Part shown: positions 47,993 to 60,670 of the stretch, piece after piece | Numbering within the stretch: position 1 is the stretch's first letter | How the letters are laid out: every line of letters begins with the position of its first letter | DNA from: Syngnathus acus | Taxonomy: Eukaryota > Chordata > Actinopteri > Syngnathiformes > Syngnathidae | Assembly (NCBI RefSeq): GCF_901709675.1 | Contig: NC_051091.1 | Coordinates: 7,660,967-7,724,966, forward strand | DNA length: 64,000 bases | Reading direction: 5' to 3' | Notes under the pieces: model-generated | The model's database searches: none | Told to the model about the DNA's origin: nothing | Seen by the model: the letters and a program-made list of their open reading frames with translations, nothing else | Program-made: the position numbers and the translations under genes

Positions 47993-48230
47993 TTTTTCTC
48001 GGCGCTATGTCCGGAGCGGCGAGCACTGCCCAGGCTGCCAGCTGACGTCAGCAGCTGGGGAAGTAGTGCCTGGAGTCCCGCTGCTTGACTGCGAGTGGTG
48101 CTGCTGCTACGGGACGCGGCCGGAGGAGGGAGGGAGAGAAGGGGAGACGAGAGCAGGGGACAGGGGAGGGCCGAGATCGGGAAGGGGTGGGCAGTGCTGC
48201 TCCCAGGTGGGTTCCCTTGCAGCACAAGGT
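47993..48230 (-). promoter_or_regulatory. rbms2: 5' leader and core promoter region of rbms2
   Basis: GC- and CpG-rich sequence immediately upstream of the rbms2 ATG (47992-47990, minus). A consensus cAMP element TGACGTCA at 48043-48050 is flanked by CAGCTG E-boxes at 48039-48044 and 48052-48057, forming the 19-bp block CAGCTGACGTCAGCAGCTG. The purine-rich stretch at 48120-48185 is pyrimidine-rich on the coding strand. The transcription start cannot be fixed. Confidence 0.5.
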
Positions 48231-50008
48231 GGGATTACAGTGTTCCCTCGCTCCATCGTGGTTCGGTTATTACAGTGTTACTCACGGGGCTTTTGTTTGT
48301 CACTATCATTTCTTTTATTGCACTATTCAAGCACCATTTTGCAGGCTGACTTGCTGTTTTTCTTCCCTTTACGTTGGACCAGTAAAAAAAGAATAATTTT
48401 AGGTGTCACAAACACTAAGATCATCAACATTCGAGATTGTCACCCTAGAAATACGCTCCGAGTACATTGCTGCACTTCACTTCAACTGAAATATGCATGT
48501 TTGTGTGTCAGCGAAGTAGGACAATGATGTAACTTGACGTCCAAGCTCTTGTGCAATGAATGCGAGCAATTGATAGCCAAAGGTCACTCATATGATTCCA
48601 TCTCCTGTCACCTTAAATGAACCAGCTGCCATTCTGACTTCTTTTAGCAATTGGTTATACAGCACAAATTGGATACAAAGCATTTTCACAGTGAAACAGC
48701 TCATGGGAGCTTGAAATTGATTACTAGAAGTATAAACATTTTTTTCCAAATAATAGATTATGTCTTATTGCATCAATTGAATCGCCATTGTACTGATTTT
48801 TATGGTGTGCCCACCTATGTCACCCGAGGGCAGTGTAAAACAGACAGACAGATTTACTGTTCATTGAGACATGTCAACTCCAATATTAGTTGATTTTTTT
48901 GCCAAAGATAAAGACAAGAGTGCATTTAAATTGTCTGCCTACATGTGCTGCTGTACCATTTGTGTAAGGTTAATGTTAGCAATGCCTAGCAGACTGGGAG
49001 GCTAAAGCTATGTGGAGGTTTTCCTTGTTTATCTGCGCAACATTTTGTTGTATTTTTCCACTCTCATTACACATTTATCATGAGAAGAATCAGTAAATAA
49101 AGTTTTTTTTTGAGAGGAGGAATGTGGTTGAGTGCATCTGGTGCCAACTCTAATGATGCCCTGTAGTTTCCTGTGAAGGTCACAGAGAAAGGTTGTTAAA
49201 CATCAGACACACACACATGCGCACGCACACACACGTACAGGGTACTAAACCTAAAAGACTTAGCGTTGGCTCGTGAATGTCCTCAAGTCACCTTTCCCAT
49301 CGTATTCAAGATGCTTTTGTCAGAGACTCTGGAATATACTTTTACTTCTATATTTAAATGTCTTTTCACTTTCTCCTGTTGCTACAGATTGGCTGAGAAA
49401 TGAATCCCTGGGCAGATGGCGGCTGAAACCTGATGCCTAAAATGCAGTGGCATTCAAATGAATCACCACAAGGCAATTAATTCACTGCATTGTAAAGACT
49501 CGTTGCTAGTTTGACCCAGAAAGCAATTCAAAATAATCATACGTTCCATCCGCATCACATCATAGCGTCTTTTATGACATCATGACGGCGCCATATGAAT
49601 ATGAAATACGCAGAACCGAGACGCTAAAAGCAGGAGATGGGGAAATTACATCTGCGGAACATCATTTTACGCTTAAATTAGTTCTTCCATAAATGCTGGG
49701 CATGACGCGAAACCCTGCAGCCTTTTTTACACCTTAAGTTTGACGCGGAACATTTGCATAATGAAGAAATATAACCAATCCGGCTTTTACAGAAACTAAA
49801 TAACCTCATTCGAAAAGCATTTCAATCATTCCATACCACCGATTTATAGCGTTCATAAAAAGCCCACTGGCATCCTAAACTGCCTGATCTGCTGATGGGC
49901 CAACACATTTCCATGTCCACGCCCCCGACAATGCAACGTTTGATGAGTACAGTTTTGCCATGTAAGCAGTTTTTGTTGGCTTGTGATTCCTTCAATTCAA
50001 CATGTGCA

Positions 50009-50030
50009 TGTGTGTGTGTGTGTGTGTGTG
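50009..50030. repeat. (TG)11 microsatellite
   Basis: Uninterrupted TG dinucleotides in the intergenic region. Confidence 0.9.
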
Positions 50031-50459
50031 CGTTGTTTATCATCTGTGTGCTCTGGAACACCCCAATGACATTGCTGCACTGAGCACAATTTATAAGTCA
50101 AGCACAAGTGGCCTCTTTGACATCAACATTGTTTGCGCATCAACAGGCTCGTTGCTATGGAACCACGCCCCCTCCAAACTGAGTTTTCTGGTTTGGGAAT
50201 CCATACTTATTGCTGTTGAGATAAAGAGCTACAGTAAAGTAACTCAGTATTTTTTTTGTAGTTATTTTGTCCTGGTTGAAATGAACATTTGCATTTTATC
50301 TCCAGTCAGTCAAGCCTGCACAATTTCAACTCCCACATTTTGCGCCCATCAACCTCAAGGACAAATGCATATGCACCGCGCAAAGTGTCGATTCTGTAGG
50401 CGTGAACCTTGGTGATCAAAGTGGACTATTGTTTGGGTGGGAGGATGGGAAGCTTGCGA

Positions 50460-50460
<1 letters not shown>

Positions 50461-50490
<30 letters not shown>

Positions 50491-50509
50491 TGTGTGTGTG
50501 TGTGTGCGT
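50461..50509. repeat. Compound (TG)n(TGCG)n(TG)n microsatellite
   Basis: Alternating purine-pyrimidine tract of TG units with a central TGCG block; such tracts can adopt Z-DNA. Confidence 0.9.
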
Positions 50510-51212
50510 CTGTGTAAATCGAACCAAACTGCCGTGGAACAGTTCAACAAGTTCATGTGTGGCTAGTGAGACTGTCAAGTTGGGGTTCAAGGTCAAATGA
50601 GTGGAAAGCGCATGAAAGAAAGCAGAGTTCACTGGCGTAGAAATGAAATGAAATTGGGGAATGTTTTTTGAAAACTATTTCAAAAACTTCATGTGAACTT
50701 CCAAATCATACACAAATCATTTTGGGGCGCTGGGTAACTTTCAAATAGTTCAACTACAGAAATTCATTTTTTCCAACCTTAAACTGGCACGATCATAAAT
50801 ATTGTAAAGCATTGTTTTAAATCTCATTTTAACAATGTATTACAATAAATTGAAATCATATTTCAAGAAGAAAAAAACAAAGGACGTTGCATGTTGTGTA
50901 CGTTGCCGTAATTAATCGTAAACAGACCACAGAGTTCTTTTTATTTTTTCTTCCTGTTCCACAAAGTATCCAAAAGTGTGCCAACCGCTAAACATCTGCT
51001 TTTGTTTCAAGGTATCTTAATATTTAGATGAAGTTGCGTTTTAATGAGAAACATCTGCAGTCGAATCAATAGCGAGGTGCAATTTGCGTTTCCCATGCAG
51101 TAAGTATGGCGCGTTGGAGATGTGTGCCAGCAGTGCACCGATAAAGTGATGGATGTGCTGGCTTCACACCAGAGTAGTCGGGTTACAAGTCTGCCCACCA
51201 GACCACACGCGT

Positions 51213-51239
51213 GCACACACTCACTCACACACACACACA
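51213..51239. repeat. CA-rich microsatellite
   Basis: CACACACTCACTCACACACACACACA, an interrupted CA repeat. Confidence 0.85.
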
Positions 51240-52649
51240 ATCACTCAAGCCTTCCCTGTGGCTGGAATGTGTTTTGGAAGGCAAGTGTGAAAGAGGAAGT
51301 TTGAGAAGGTTTGTTGTAGAAGAAGAAAAGTATGCAGCTTGTGTACAAATGCAGTATTTGCATGTGTTTGTTTGCACAAGGAGGAATTCCAACATCATCT
51401 CCGGTTTTGTTTTGTTCATTTCATTTTACTCCTGACATTTCTTGCAGCACAAGAGTTTTATAGTTAAAAAAAAAAAAAATTTCAAGGCATTAGGAACCTA
51501 GTGAAGACTGTTATCATTCATATAAGAAAATACCACACAAGAGTGACATTGCCAAGAACATATGTCCCATCCCGCCCAAAGTGATACAATAACAAGGAGA
51601 ATATTGGCAGACGAGCCAAGAGGCAGACAGCAACATTGATGGAGTTGCAGGAATTTCTGGCAAGTAATGGCTGTTTAGTACATGTGACAACAATCTTCCT
51701 CAACTGTCAGGGCAATGGCAAAATTTAAGCTTTGTCTTAAAAAGAAAAATATCCAATCAGGGTTACATTTTGCAAAAATGGAATTTAATGTTTTGGGGAA
51801 AACAACACAAGACAAAGACAAGTTCAAAAAACAACTTTCCTCAAAATAATCCTTTTGAGTTTCACGAATCTGTGAAGCGGACTATTTAGTCTAACGGCAA
51901 GTAACATGAGCGGTGGATTTGGGAAGGCAGAAAGAAAATCCCAGCGAAGGAAGAAGGGAGGGAGGAAGGGAAAGGAAGGGGGCAAGGGCAGGCAAAGGGG
52001 AGAGAGAGAAGCAAAGCGGATGGGGGATGGGCTGTTTGTGCATGCCTAGAATTCTTTAGGTGTTATCAGCATATCCCGCTGCATAATTGCTGGCTTCAAG
52101 GAAGAAGAGGAGAGAGGGACAAGAGTGCAACGGGGAAACATGGTCAAGTTTCCTCCCTTCACTCTGTCGACCACAAAGGGAGTCAGGGGCGAAGAGGGTC
52201 AAGATCTTTGAACTGAAATGCTGACATTTCCGACGTTGCTATTCTTGTCTCATTAAGACAAAGGACACATTTTTCAGCTCTATGAAAACAAAGCCAATCC
52301 TGAAAAGACGGTTTGAGGGTTGAGCCAATAGCTATTTTCCTTCCTCTGTTATACATCGAGTTTAAAAGCTTTGCTATAAATTATTTCTATATTATGCATC
52401 AGTGGTGTCGCTCTGGTTGAATACAATTGCTTTTGAAATAATAATGGAGATGTAACTAATTAGTTCCAAGGTCAAACTAGCACTGTGCTAGCATAATAAA
52501 AATTCCAGACTATTTTTAATTGTCTTACAAGTGTAAAATTAAGTTAACAATACTCAATGTGTATGTTAAAACCAAAACCTAAGCGAATATTGTAAAGAGT
52601 AAAAATGAATTACCCATTGGCCACTTTTTTTCACTTAATGCTTCCATCT

Positions 52650-52960
52650 ACAAGGGCTATACAAAGTCTACACACCCCTGCTCAAATGCTAGGTTTTGTG
52701 AAATAAAACAATGAGACAAAGATTAGCCACCTCAAATCTTAACCAGTAACTTGTTTGACGCGATTGGAAAAAAACGGAATCCTTTTAAGTGGAGATAACG
52801 TAGTTGCAAAAGTGCGCACACCTACTTATAACTGGGTTGTGGTTAAGTTTACAATTATTTTACAATTGTTAACGTATTTTAAATGCATTAGCGCACAATT
52901 GCCACTATTTAACCTGCCCAAAAGTGCCACCTTGGTTTAGTCTTTTCTTTATCATTCTTC
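52650..52960. mobile_element. Decayed DNA-transposon remnant (mariner-like)
   Basis: TACAAAGTCTACACACCCCT, AACAATGAGACAAAGAT, AGTGCGCACACCTACTTATA and ACTGGGTTGTGG occur in the order of a common fish repeat that I associate with Tc1/mariner-derived elements. Boundaries are approximate and there is no coding capacity. Confidence 0.5.
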
Positions 52961-55900
52961 ACAATCTTCTTCGCGCCAAAAGATAAGGAAAAAAATGTTT
53001 GGAGTTACACGAGGGCCATTTGAGGTTTTTCTGTATTTGCTCCTTCCCCTATTTCCAAACTACCATGATTACTTTCTTCACTGAGTATTTTTCAATCTGA
53101 GTCATTCCTGCTGTTATCCAGAAACATTCAAATTGCAGTCTGCTCAAAGCGCACACTTTCGTGCCGGCGTAAGATTAGCGGTTTCCTGTGTGTTCCCCCC
53201 CTTTCACAATGAGCAGATGGATAGGTATGAATAGTAAAAAAAAAAGAAAAAAAATCCTTTTCCAGCATTAGTTTGCATTCCTTGCAAAATGGCTGCGGTG
53301 CATGAGAGAGTAACTGCCTCGGTGGGACGCGCACACACAGGATGTGATTCCAGGAACTTTGATTGATGAGATAATCCATCTGGCTCAGAGGCAAAGGAGG
53401 GGAGGAGCTGGGAAGGGCGGGAGAAAGGGAGAGTGTACAACATGAGCCATGGTGTTGCTCCAAATCATGATGCCGTTTAGAGATTTATGCATGTGCTTGC
53501 TTACAGCAGGCACACTTGTGGATCTCGTTAGTGAAGGGGTTCAACAAAGTGACTGTCTGGATCTATCATTTCCAATTACTATGCTTTTGGTAAACACCAT
53601 ATAAAGCTGGGGAGGGGAAGAGGGTGGGGGGGCTCTTTGTTGATTGTCTGCATTCAACAAATTGTTCCTGGCTTCTATCACAGCTACAACAAAGTGGGTG
53701 GAGGTGCGTCGTGGATGAGAGAATGACAGATGAAATACTCGTCCCAGTCATGACATAAGCCAGATGAATAATGTGTTTTCACGTTTCCATCCTGGACAAG
53801 TGGCCCAGTAGAGCAGCCCCAAGGATAATATCTAGCAGTGCAATTCAACATGAACACTTTTTCCCACTTGTGATTTCCCAATGGGAATAGTGAACTTCTT
53901 GGTTTAAGATGTCTGTAATATACAGTCAAGTCACATCTTTGCTAAGTGAATGCTAGTAACTAGTGTTTATTCTAACACAAATGCTGCCTAAAGTCCTCTC
54001 TGGGAAAAAACATCTTTCTATTATTCTGTATGGCATTAATGCTGGGCTGCATGACCAACTATGATTTCAATTTTGCTTTTTAGCGAGCTAGGGGGGCAAA
54101 AGACTGCATGATGTGCGGACTGCAGTATGGGTTGCGCAAAAGGGCACTGAGCTATTCCCCTCAGATAAAAGTATCATGTTACAACATGATGCTGCAGAGG
54201 CACAAATCAATACGCCGCAGCTACTCATGAAAGATAAATTAGCTCAAAGATGAATTAGAAGAGACATTTAATGGTACGAGGAAGTAGAGATGTATGCATT
54301 TCTTGGATTGATTATTTTATAATGATTTTTTGCAAGTATTACTTACTTACACTGTGATGCGAGACTTGCTCTTTGAATTTGCTGAACTTTGAATGTTCTC
54401 ATTGTTTTGACAGTTGCGAAAAGAAAGACTTTTTGAAGTTAACTGATTATGAAAAAGGGCTTTTGCCTCTTTTTTAAAATGTACGTTCCAATTGCTTTTA
54501 CATTTTGAACAACAAAAGACTGCTACAATACTCAAAAGCTGCTTGACTATTCTGTTGATGTCCAAGTTGCTCTCGTTCAGTACAACTTGGGTTTTGCTGC
54601 TCTCTGCTGGTGAACTGTATACGCTAAAAAATATTTACTGCCTATGTCGGTTCGGGTTAAAACAAAGAAATACAGTACTTACAAAAAAGAGATGTGTCAT
54701 CATAACTCTGTGTTTGTGACAAAGGTACAAAATTATTCAATTGATACCCGATTTAACTTGAAATCAGCATTTGGTACACTATAATACATTACACTCAATA
54801 TAATGGAACCTTTAAATCAGATAAATAAAACTGTGGCAGTGTAAAGCAAGAAACCAAAAGTACAACTATTCTTTTATCGTAAGATTGAATTTATTTGATC
54901 AGTATGTTTCCATTGCACAGTGTGTAAATGCAGCTTTCCTGTCTCTTCCACTGCATTTCAGATCGGGCAAAAACATCTGGCATGACCACATTTGCAAGCA
55001 CCAATGAAAGTACTAAAATAAGCAAGCCAATGCCTGAGAAAAACAAAAAAAACAAAGTCAAGAATGTAACGAGAAAGTGAAAATGCCTACATAAGCTAGT
55101 CATTTTTCTTTGTGTGATAGAATAACTGGCCACGGTAAAGTGGTGGGCTGGAGACCAAAGAGTCATTTTGGTGGTGACTTACAGTATTTTCCCCAGCCAA
55201 CTCTCCAGCCCCCTCACACAAAGAAAGAACCCTTTGTTCCTCTCAACATTGACATTATAAAACCTGTAGATGTCGCTGTTGGCCCGCTTTTCACGGATCT
55301 TGAGCATATTTGCACGTGTAGTTTGTGCCTAAAGAAAATCTAACCATAAATAAGCGATTGTGTTCACACTATTGGTACACACTGATTTTTTTGCTAGCAA
55401 CTTATACAGCAATACAGGGCAAAGTGTCATCTCTTCACACTGGAAAAGAAACTCCCTCACGACAGGACATTTACAAAAAGCAGGGTCATCAGACTTGCAA
55501 CGTCACCATCACCACATTCATAGAACACTGTCTTCATTCTGCTTCCCTCAGGGAAGTGTTTCAGGAGCGTGAAATGAAATTTGTCTGGAAATTATCATGT
55601 TTCCTCTTCATTAGTCGATGCCAGTGACGGAACAATTATTCTTTTTCTTCAATTAACCTGCGTATATTTATCAACTGCCGTGATAGCATTATTTTTTAAT
55701 TAAAACGGTTCAGATTGCATCATCATCATCATCTTCCTCATAACCAAGATGATGTCATGAATATATATTTGAAGACAATACTGTTATAACTGCACTTTCT
55801 GTTTCGAGTGAATGGTAAAACGCTGATGAACTCAGTTGCTGCAGAATTAATTGATTTTGGTTTTGTTTTGGGGGGATATAAAAAAAGGTGCCGTACAATA

Positions 55901-56554
55901 TGTCAATTTTTTTGATTGATTGAGGAATGTGCCTGGAGGAGACGTCAAAATATAAAATGTCTATATCGATTTGGATTTATGGGCTTGGAAAATGTAAATT
56001 ATAGTGGGAATTTGTGGACTGGAAAATACTTTCCGATAAATGTCACAGTTTGATGTTGTAATGGTTTGAATCAATATTTAGTGAAATAGTGTATGGGCAA
56101 ATGAGCTAAATCAGGAATGGCTATGAATGAGCAACTTGGGAGAAATAAATGATCTCTTAGCTCAACATTCAAAGGACTTTGTGATTATATATGAATGAAC
56201 AACTAATTTGCTGGATGAGGAGTTCAGAGTTTTGAAATGGCTGGGTGAGGGCGGAGGAAGAGTAATATTTAACTCACAATTCTGGATTTGGTTATTCAAT
56301 GAGGGAATTGATTGCTCAGTAAAATGTTTTAAATTTCACATAGGTCTGCATACCAAAAATACATGGAACTGTCATGTGTTAATATTTTATTTGTTTCATC
56401 GTTTATATAGTACATATAAATTTGAACATGGATTGTTAACCTTTTGTATACCGTTCCACTAAATCACCCAAAATTTCTGAAAACTTTCCGGAAAATTACC
56501 GTAAACACACACCGACCTGTGCAATATTCAATTCGAAGAATGCATGTGGTAATG

Positions 56555-56630
56555 AGGGGGGGCGGAGGAGGAGGAGGAAGAAGAGGAGGAGGAAGAAGAG
56601 GAGGAGGAGGGAGGAAGAAGAGGAGGAAGG
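56555..56630. repeat. (GGA)n / GAAGAG purine tract
   Basis: About 75 bp of nearly pure purine on the + strand immediately upstream of the GC-rich leader of the lrp1-like gene. Such tracts can form triplex or G-rich structures in promoters. Confidence 0.9.
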
Positions 56631-57101
56631 CCAGCCGACGTCACTCATCAGACCGCTGGCTGACGGCGCTCGGAACCTCCAGCTCGTCAATCTGTGGCCA
56701 GCGGCGACAGAGGCGACCGGCAAAGTGCTCCCAACCTTCTACCAGCTTCTTGACGCACTCCACTGGCCTCCTCCGCTGCCAGAACGAAAAGCACACCCGA
56801 TCACCCTCGCCCACCCCGGACGAGTTGCAGGCAGCGGCTCCAACTCGAGCGCAAAATCCAGGCTAGCTGCCCCCGCTAGCCTTCGAGAGGGTGGCCGGGC
56901 TGTCCATGCATCCGGGGAGCCCCCGAGGCAGCCCCGGACTGGCTGGGTGAAGACTTGAGCCTTGACACTCAGCGCGCTGTTTCGCACGCAGCGGCAGTGG
57001 ATGCCCTGCGAGGAGCATCTTCTCGCCTGTCTGCAACTAATCAGCGTGACAGCTCCAAGAGGCGATTGATGACTAATTTTCTCTTCGGATAAACCACAAC
57101 A
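56631..57101 (+). promoter_or_regulatory. GC-rich promoter and leader of the lrp1-like gene
   Basis: CpG-rich sequence with no TATA box runs up to the ATG at 57102. It starts with GACGTCACTCATCA, a partial cAMP/ATF site, at about 56638. The length and composition fit a long TATA-less leader. The transcription start is unknown. Confidence 0.4.
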
Positions 57102-57198
57102 ATGTTGCGCACAGCGGCCAACGTGCTGGTAGCAGGATTGCTCGTCTTGGGAATGTTGCACAGCTCGGAAGTCGTTTCACCATCCAGGGCTGTTGATG
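57102..57198 (+). CDS. lrp1: Signal-peptide first exon, probable LRP1 (partial gene)
   Basis: ATG at 57102 opens 32 codons and one base before a clean donor, GATG|GTAAGC. The product starts MLRTAANVLVAGLLVLGMLH, a typical signal peptide with a basic n-region and Leu/Val core, and then SSEVVSPSRAVD. In human LRP1 the first exon, as I recall it, likewise encodes just the signal peptide and ends within AID|A in the same phase, so the AVD ending agrees. LRP1 is a giant endocytic receptor for lipoproteins, protease-inhibitor complexes and other ligands; it lies near RBMS2 on human 12q13. No LDL-receptor class A exon (CxxxxFxCxxxxC, SDE) appears in the remaining 6.8 kb, so intron 1 runs out of the window. 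Other secreted proteins remain possible. Confidence 0.5.
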
Positions 57199-58553
57199 GT
57201 AAGCGATCTTGTTATGCATTCCCTATCACCTGCTGCTTTAAAAAAAAAAAATTTTTTTACTCACGGTGCACGACTGCTTGCTCCAGGTTGAGGCAACAAT
57301 TAAAACGAGTCTTTTGTTTGGGCCATATGTGAATATTGCAGTGAATATTGCAGTGTCACAGTCAGCCTTCCTCTTTTTTGTGAGAGGAGGCACTGACATT
57401 CATTGAGAAAATGATGGCACAGGCCCCAGGAGCTCTTGCTTTTAAGTAGCACTTGATGTGTGTGTATTTTTAATGCCAGTGAGTGGTGGTGGTATGTCAA
57501 AATTAGAGGTCTCAAATTGGGTACCTTGAACCTTAGCTCCTATCTTCGGGGTCCACAGTAATAATTTGCATTAAAGTATTTTTCTTCACAGTTTCAGTAT
57601 CATCTGACATTTCTGTTTTGGAAGAACCTTCTTGAAGTGTTGTTGCGAAATCATGGAGGATTCCAGAATTTTGATCATAAATTCAAATAATTTGTCAATA
57701 TATTTTAGAATATCAAATCTCATTTTCAATAGATTCAATCATAGACTTTCCAGTGGAACCAGTATGACTTTTGCGTTGCCAGCTACAGACTAAAAGAGCC
57801 CCCTCCCTTCTTCCAGCAACTAACCTTGCACACCTTCACAATTCTGGAACAACTTCTGGAAGCCATTAAAACCTCCCAATCTTACTCACGCACACCTCAC
57901 TGCGGTGGCAGGAGAAAAGTCTCAATTCTATTCAGTTGAAAAGTGGAATTTGTTGCTTTTAACATTGAGCTATGTCTTTATCCAAACTTTTCATGAATAC
58001 AAAGCTCTTCTAAAACTATTTAGCATTTGCTTGTGATATTAAATTCTGGAGGTCTTTCAAGGCTTGTCTGTTTTAAATCACGAGCTGGATTTTATGAGAT
58101 TCATCGTCCAGCCAAAAATCTTTGAAGTCTTGTTGTTGCACTCGACAAAATGTAGCTCAATTACCACCTTGAATGTAGCCTGCAACCACCAACAAGTCTG
58201 TAACAAGCTTACAAATCTCACCTGTAGAAGTAGATGGAGACATTTGTCAACACCTTGACTATCGGGAAAATTAACAATCTGTTCATCTGTCTTTAAAACC
58301 AATTTATTTTAAATACCCAATTCAACATTGTGTCATAATGATGTTTAATTGAATTAACTGCGTAGTAATTGTACAATACAAATTGCCTCATGTCAGCATG
58401 CCTTAAATATAACATTGATAATCACTTTTGCTTTCAAAAAGGTCCCAAGGAAAGTTGAATGTTTATTTCAAGAATAATCTGTTTCACAACAACTGTTTTA
58501 CAATTGATTTGCAATAATGACAGCCGACAGAAAGACAGACCTGAGGGCCCAAA

Positions 58554-58554
<1 letters not shown>

Positions 58555-58641
<87 letters not shown>

Positions 58642-58666
58642 TAAATAAATAAATAAATAAATAAAT
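58555..58666. repeat. (AAGT)n followed by (AAAT)n microsatellite
   Basis: About 21 AAGT units run into about 6 AAAT units, 112 bp in all. They explain the LTYLLTYL-repeat open frames on the minus strand. Confidence 0.95.
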
Positions 58667-58949
58667 GTAAACTTAGTTGACATTGACATCTTGCATTCAT
58701 ACTGGGTGCTAACTCCACTGGCAATTTTGCTAACTTTGTTACTCCACGAGATGGCTTCAACCCTGAACTTCTGTTCCCTTGCCAGTATTGTTTGAATGCT
58801 GCCTGGAAGATTTGCACCATATTGGAGTGTGTAGCCTAAGTCCCCATCATTGATGTCATATTGTTCATCTTTATGCTGAAAGTAGTTGCGACTGAATCTA
58901 CGGCGCCTCTGCTGGTTGTATCCAAGTAGTGCATGCTCTTTTAACAACC

Positions 58950-58998
58950 TTACTTTTCCAAATTTGGCTTGTGGGCCAGAGTTTAACACCCCTGATTT
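58950..58998. mobile_element. hAT-like element terminus
   Basis: TTGGCTTGTGGGCCAGAGTT followed by TAACACCCCTGATTTAAGG matches the right end of the hAT/Charlie-like family seen at 38.2-38.8 kb. The left end is not identified, so element length is unknown. Confidence 0.4.
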
Positions 58999-60289
58999 AA
59001 GGTCACTGTGACTGAATTTTTTTTTTTTTTAAATACAGCATTGTGAAATGTGTTTTTTTCCCCTTGAATAGTTTTATTATATTTGAGTCATTATTTCCCA
59101 TCAACTGAATACCAGCCCCCTTGCCAGCCTGGTCACGTTAACCTTTCTCAAACGTGATAAATCAGATTCAAGGATTAAGTCTTTTTTTTTTTTCCTTTCT
59201 CCTGTCTTGCATAGAGTTGTTTTGCCATGTGCCGAACCACCAAAGACTCTTAGTAGTGTAGCCAGGCCCCAGGTCACCAGCAAGCCCTTTGGTTTAATTG
59301 GGTCTAAACTGCCCTTTGTTTCACAGAGGAGACCTCAGCGAACAGTCTCAGATTGTTCTGAAAACTCTGCTAATTGGGGGCTTAGTGGAAAAGGCCCTAA
59401 TGAAGGAATTCAGATTGCTTCACCGTATGACACAATGTCATTGCAAAAACACCCCAGCCAACTTTTGTCTGCTTGCTAAATTGAACTCTATAGTACATTT
59501 GCTGCCTCTTTTCACAAACGTAATATTCATTATCCCTATGTGGCCTCACTTGTAACATTTGCTTCGAAGCTCAACGGGGTGGCCAACATCACATGGCCAA
59601 AAGGTTCCCATTTGACAGTTTGCTGACAACTCTAAGCAAGATGGCAAACGGAGTGCATTTGGCAGCTTAGTCTTGCTCACTCAAATTGAAAGTGCATGTG
59701 GAAAATGCATTTCCAATTGTGCATATCTCAGCTTGTTCTGTGGTTAAATATCGAATGCGACGCTGTAAAGTAGCTGCTATGTAATCCAGTCCTTTGCTCA
59801 GTGGATTTTCGGAAGGAAAATAACAAGCGAAGCTCATTGAAATCCAGCCACATTATTGCGCTAAGAAGTATCGTCAAATTCTTCACAGTTTAAGCTGAAG
59901 ATTAAACAAGTCCATGGAGCGAGCCATGGATGTAATATTTTTTTATCACCGTAAAATACTACATTGCACCATTATAATTCATACTCGCATGCATACATAT
60001 ATTATTTATACTTCATTAAAGCACTTCAACGTAGTTGTACTTAATGGAAAGCGTTGTAAATTGATTTCTTAACAAGACAGTTTACCACTACAAGCATTTG
60101 TTTGCTAACGTGGTTTGTGGGACTGGAATTTTAAAGATCGAATGGACTTACCTTGGCAATTGAATATAATTGAATATATTCATTACTTTGGTCGATAAGT
60201 TGTACCTCTAGGTAATGGTAGTGTTTAGCTTTAAACTTATTGACAGCTGGTCTCTTCTAAAATGAATGTTTGGTCCCTTTAAAAACAAT

Positions 60290-60555
60290 ATATATACAAA
60301 CTAGATAAAGTATGATAAAAATAAAAATAAATATGCACCGTATTTTGCGGCTCTGATTTATCGATGGATTTTTCATGATTTTTATGATATTGTACGATTT
60401 GCGCATATTCTCTTATATACGGAAATTGAACATTAAAACACCTGCGGCTTATAGTCCAATGCGGCTTATATATGAACAAAACAGGATTTCCCTCTAATTT
60501 TAGCTGGTGGGCCTTATATTCGGGTGCGGTTTATAGTCCAGAAATGACGGTAAAT
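60290..60555. mobile_element. MITE of the 'gcggcttatagtcc' family
   Basis: CACCGTATTTTGCGGCT at the left and TCCAGAAATGACGGTA at the right are decayed inverted ends. The interior has CCTGCGGCTTATAGTCCAAT, GCGGCTTATATATGAACAAA and GTGCGGTTTATAGTCC, a well-known fish repeat. No coding capacity. Confidence 0.65.
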
Positions 60556-60559
60556 GTGA

Positions 60560-60670
60560 TTGGGAGAGGCTTGTCCATCTGTGCCCTGTGATTGGCTCGT
60601 GACCAGTCTAGCCCGCACTTAAAGTCAACTGAGATCTGATCTCGCTCACCTGCAACGCTGAGGATTTGTA
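60560..60670. repeat. Degenerate teleost interspersed repeat
   Basis: CTGTGATTGGCTCGTGACCA, GTCTAGCCCGCACTTAAAGTC and CAACTGAGATCTGATCTCGC track the fish repeat 'gcgattggctggcgaccagtcc...cccaaagtcagctgggataggctc'. Same broad family as 10755-10860, in the opposite orientation. Confidence 0.6.

Larger units (their letters stand above)
48231..56550. other. Intergenic region between rbms2 and the lrp1-like gene
   Basis: The two genes are divergent, with starts about 9 kb apart. I see no exon. Visible items are CA/GT microsatellites (50009-50030, 50461-50509, 51213-51239) and a mariner-like remnant near 52650-52960. There are purine-rich tracts near 51.95-52.15 kb and a TCAAGGTCA half-site near 50590. 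Distal enhancers of either gene are plausible. Confidence 0.6.

Noticed and set aside
47894-48527. Overlapping + strand frames at the rbms2 first exon
   Set aside because: Antisense to the rbms2 first exon and CpG-rich leader; no sign of an independent gene.
56790-56815. Sterol-response-like ATCACCC in the lrp1-like leader
   Set aside because: Only the first seven bases match the sterol element; too weak to call.
58434-58989. Minus-strand frames rich in LTYL
   Set aside because: Translation of the AAGT/AAAT microsatellite.
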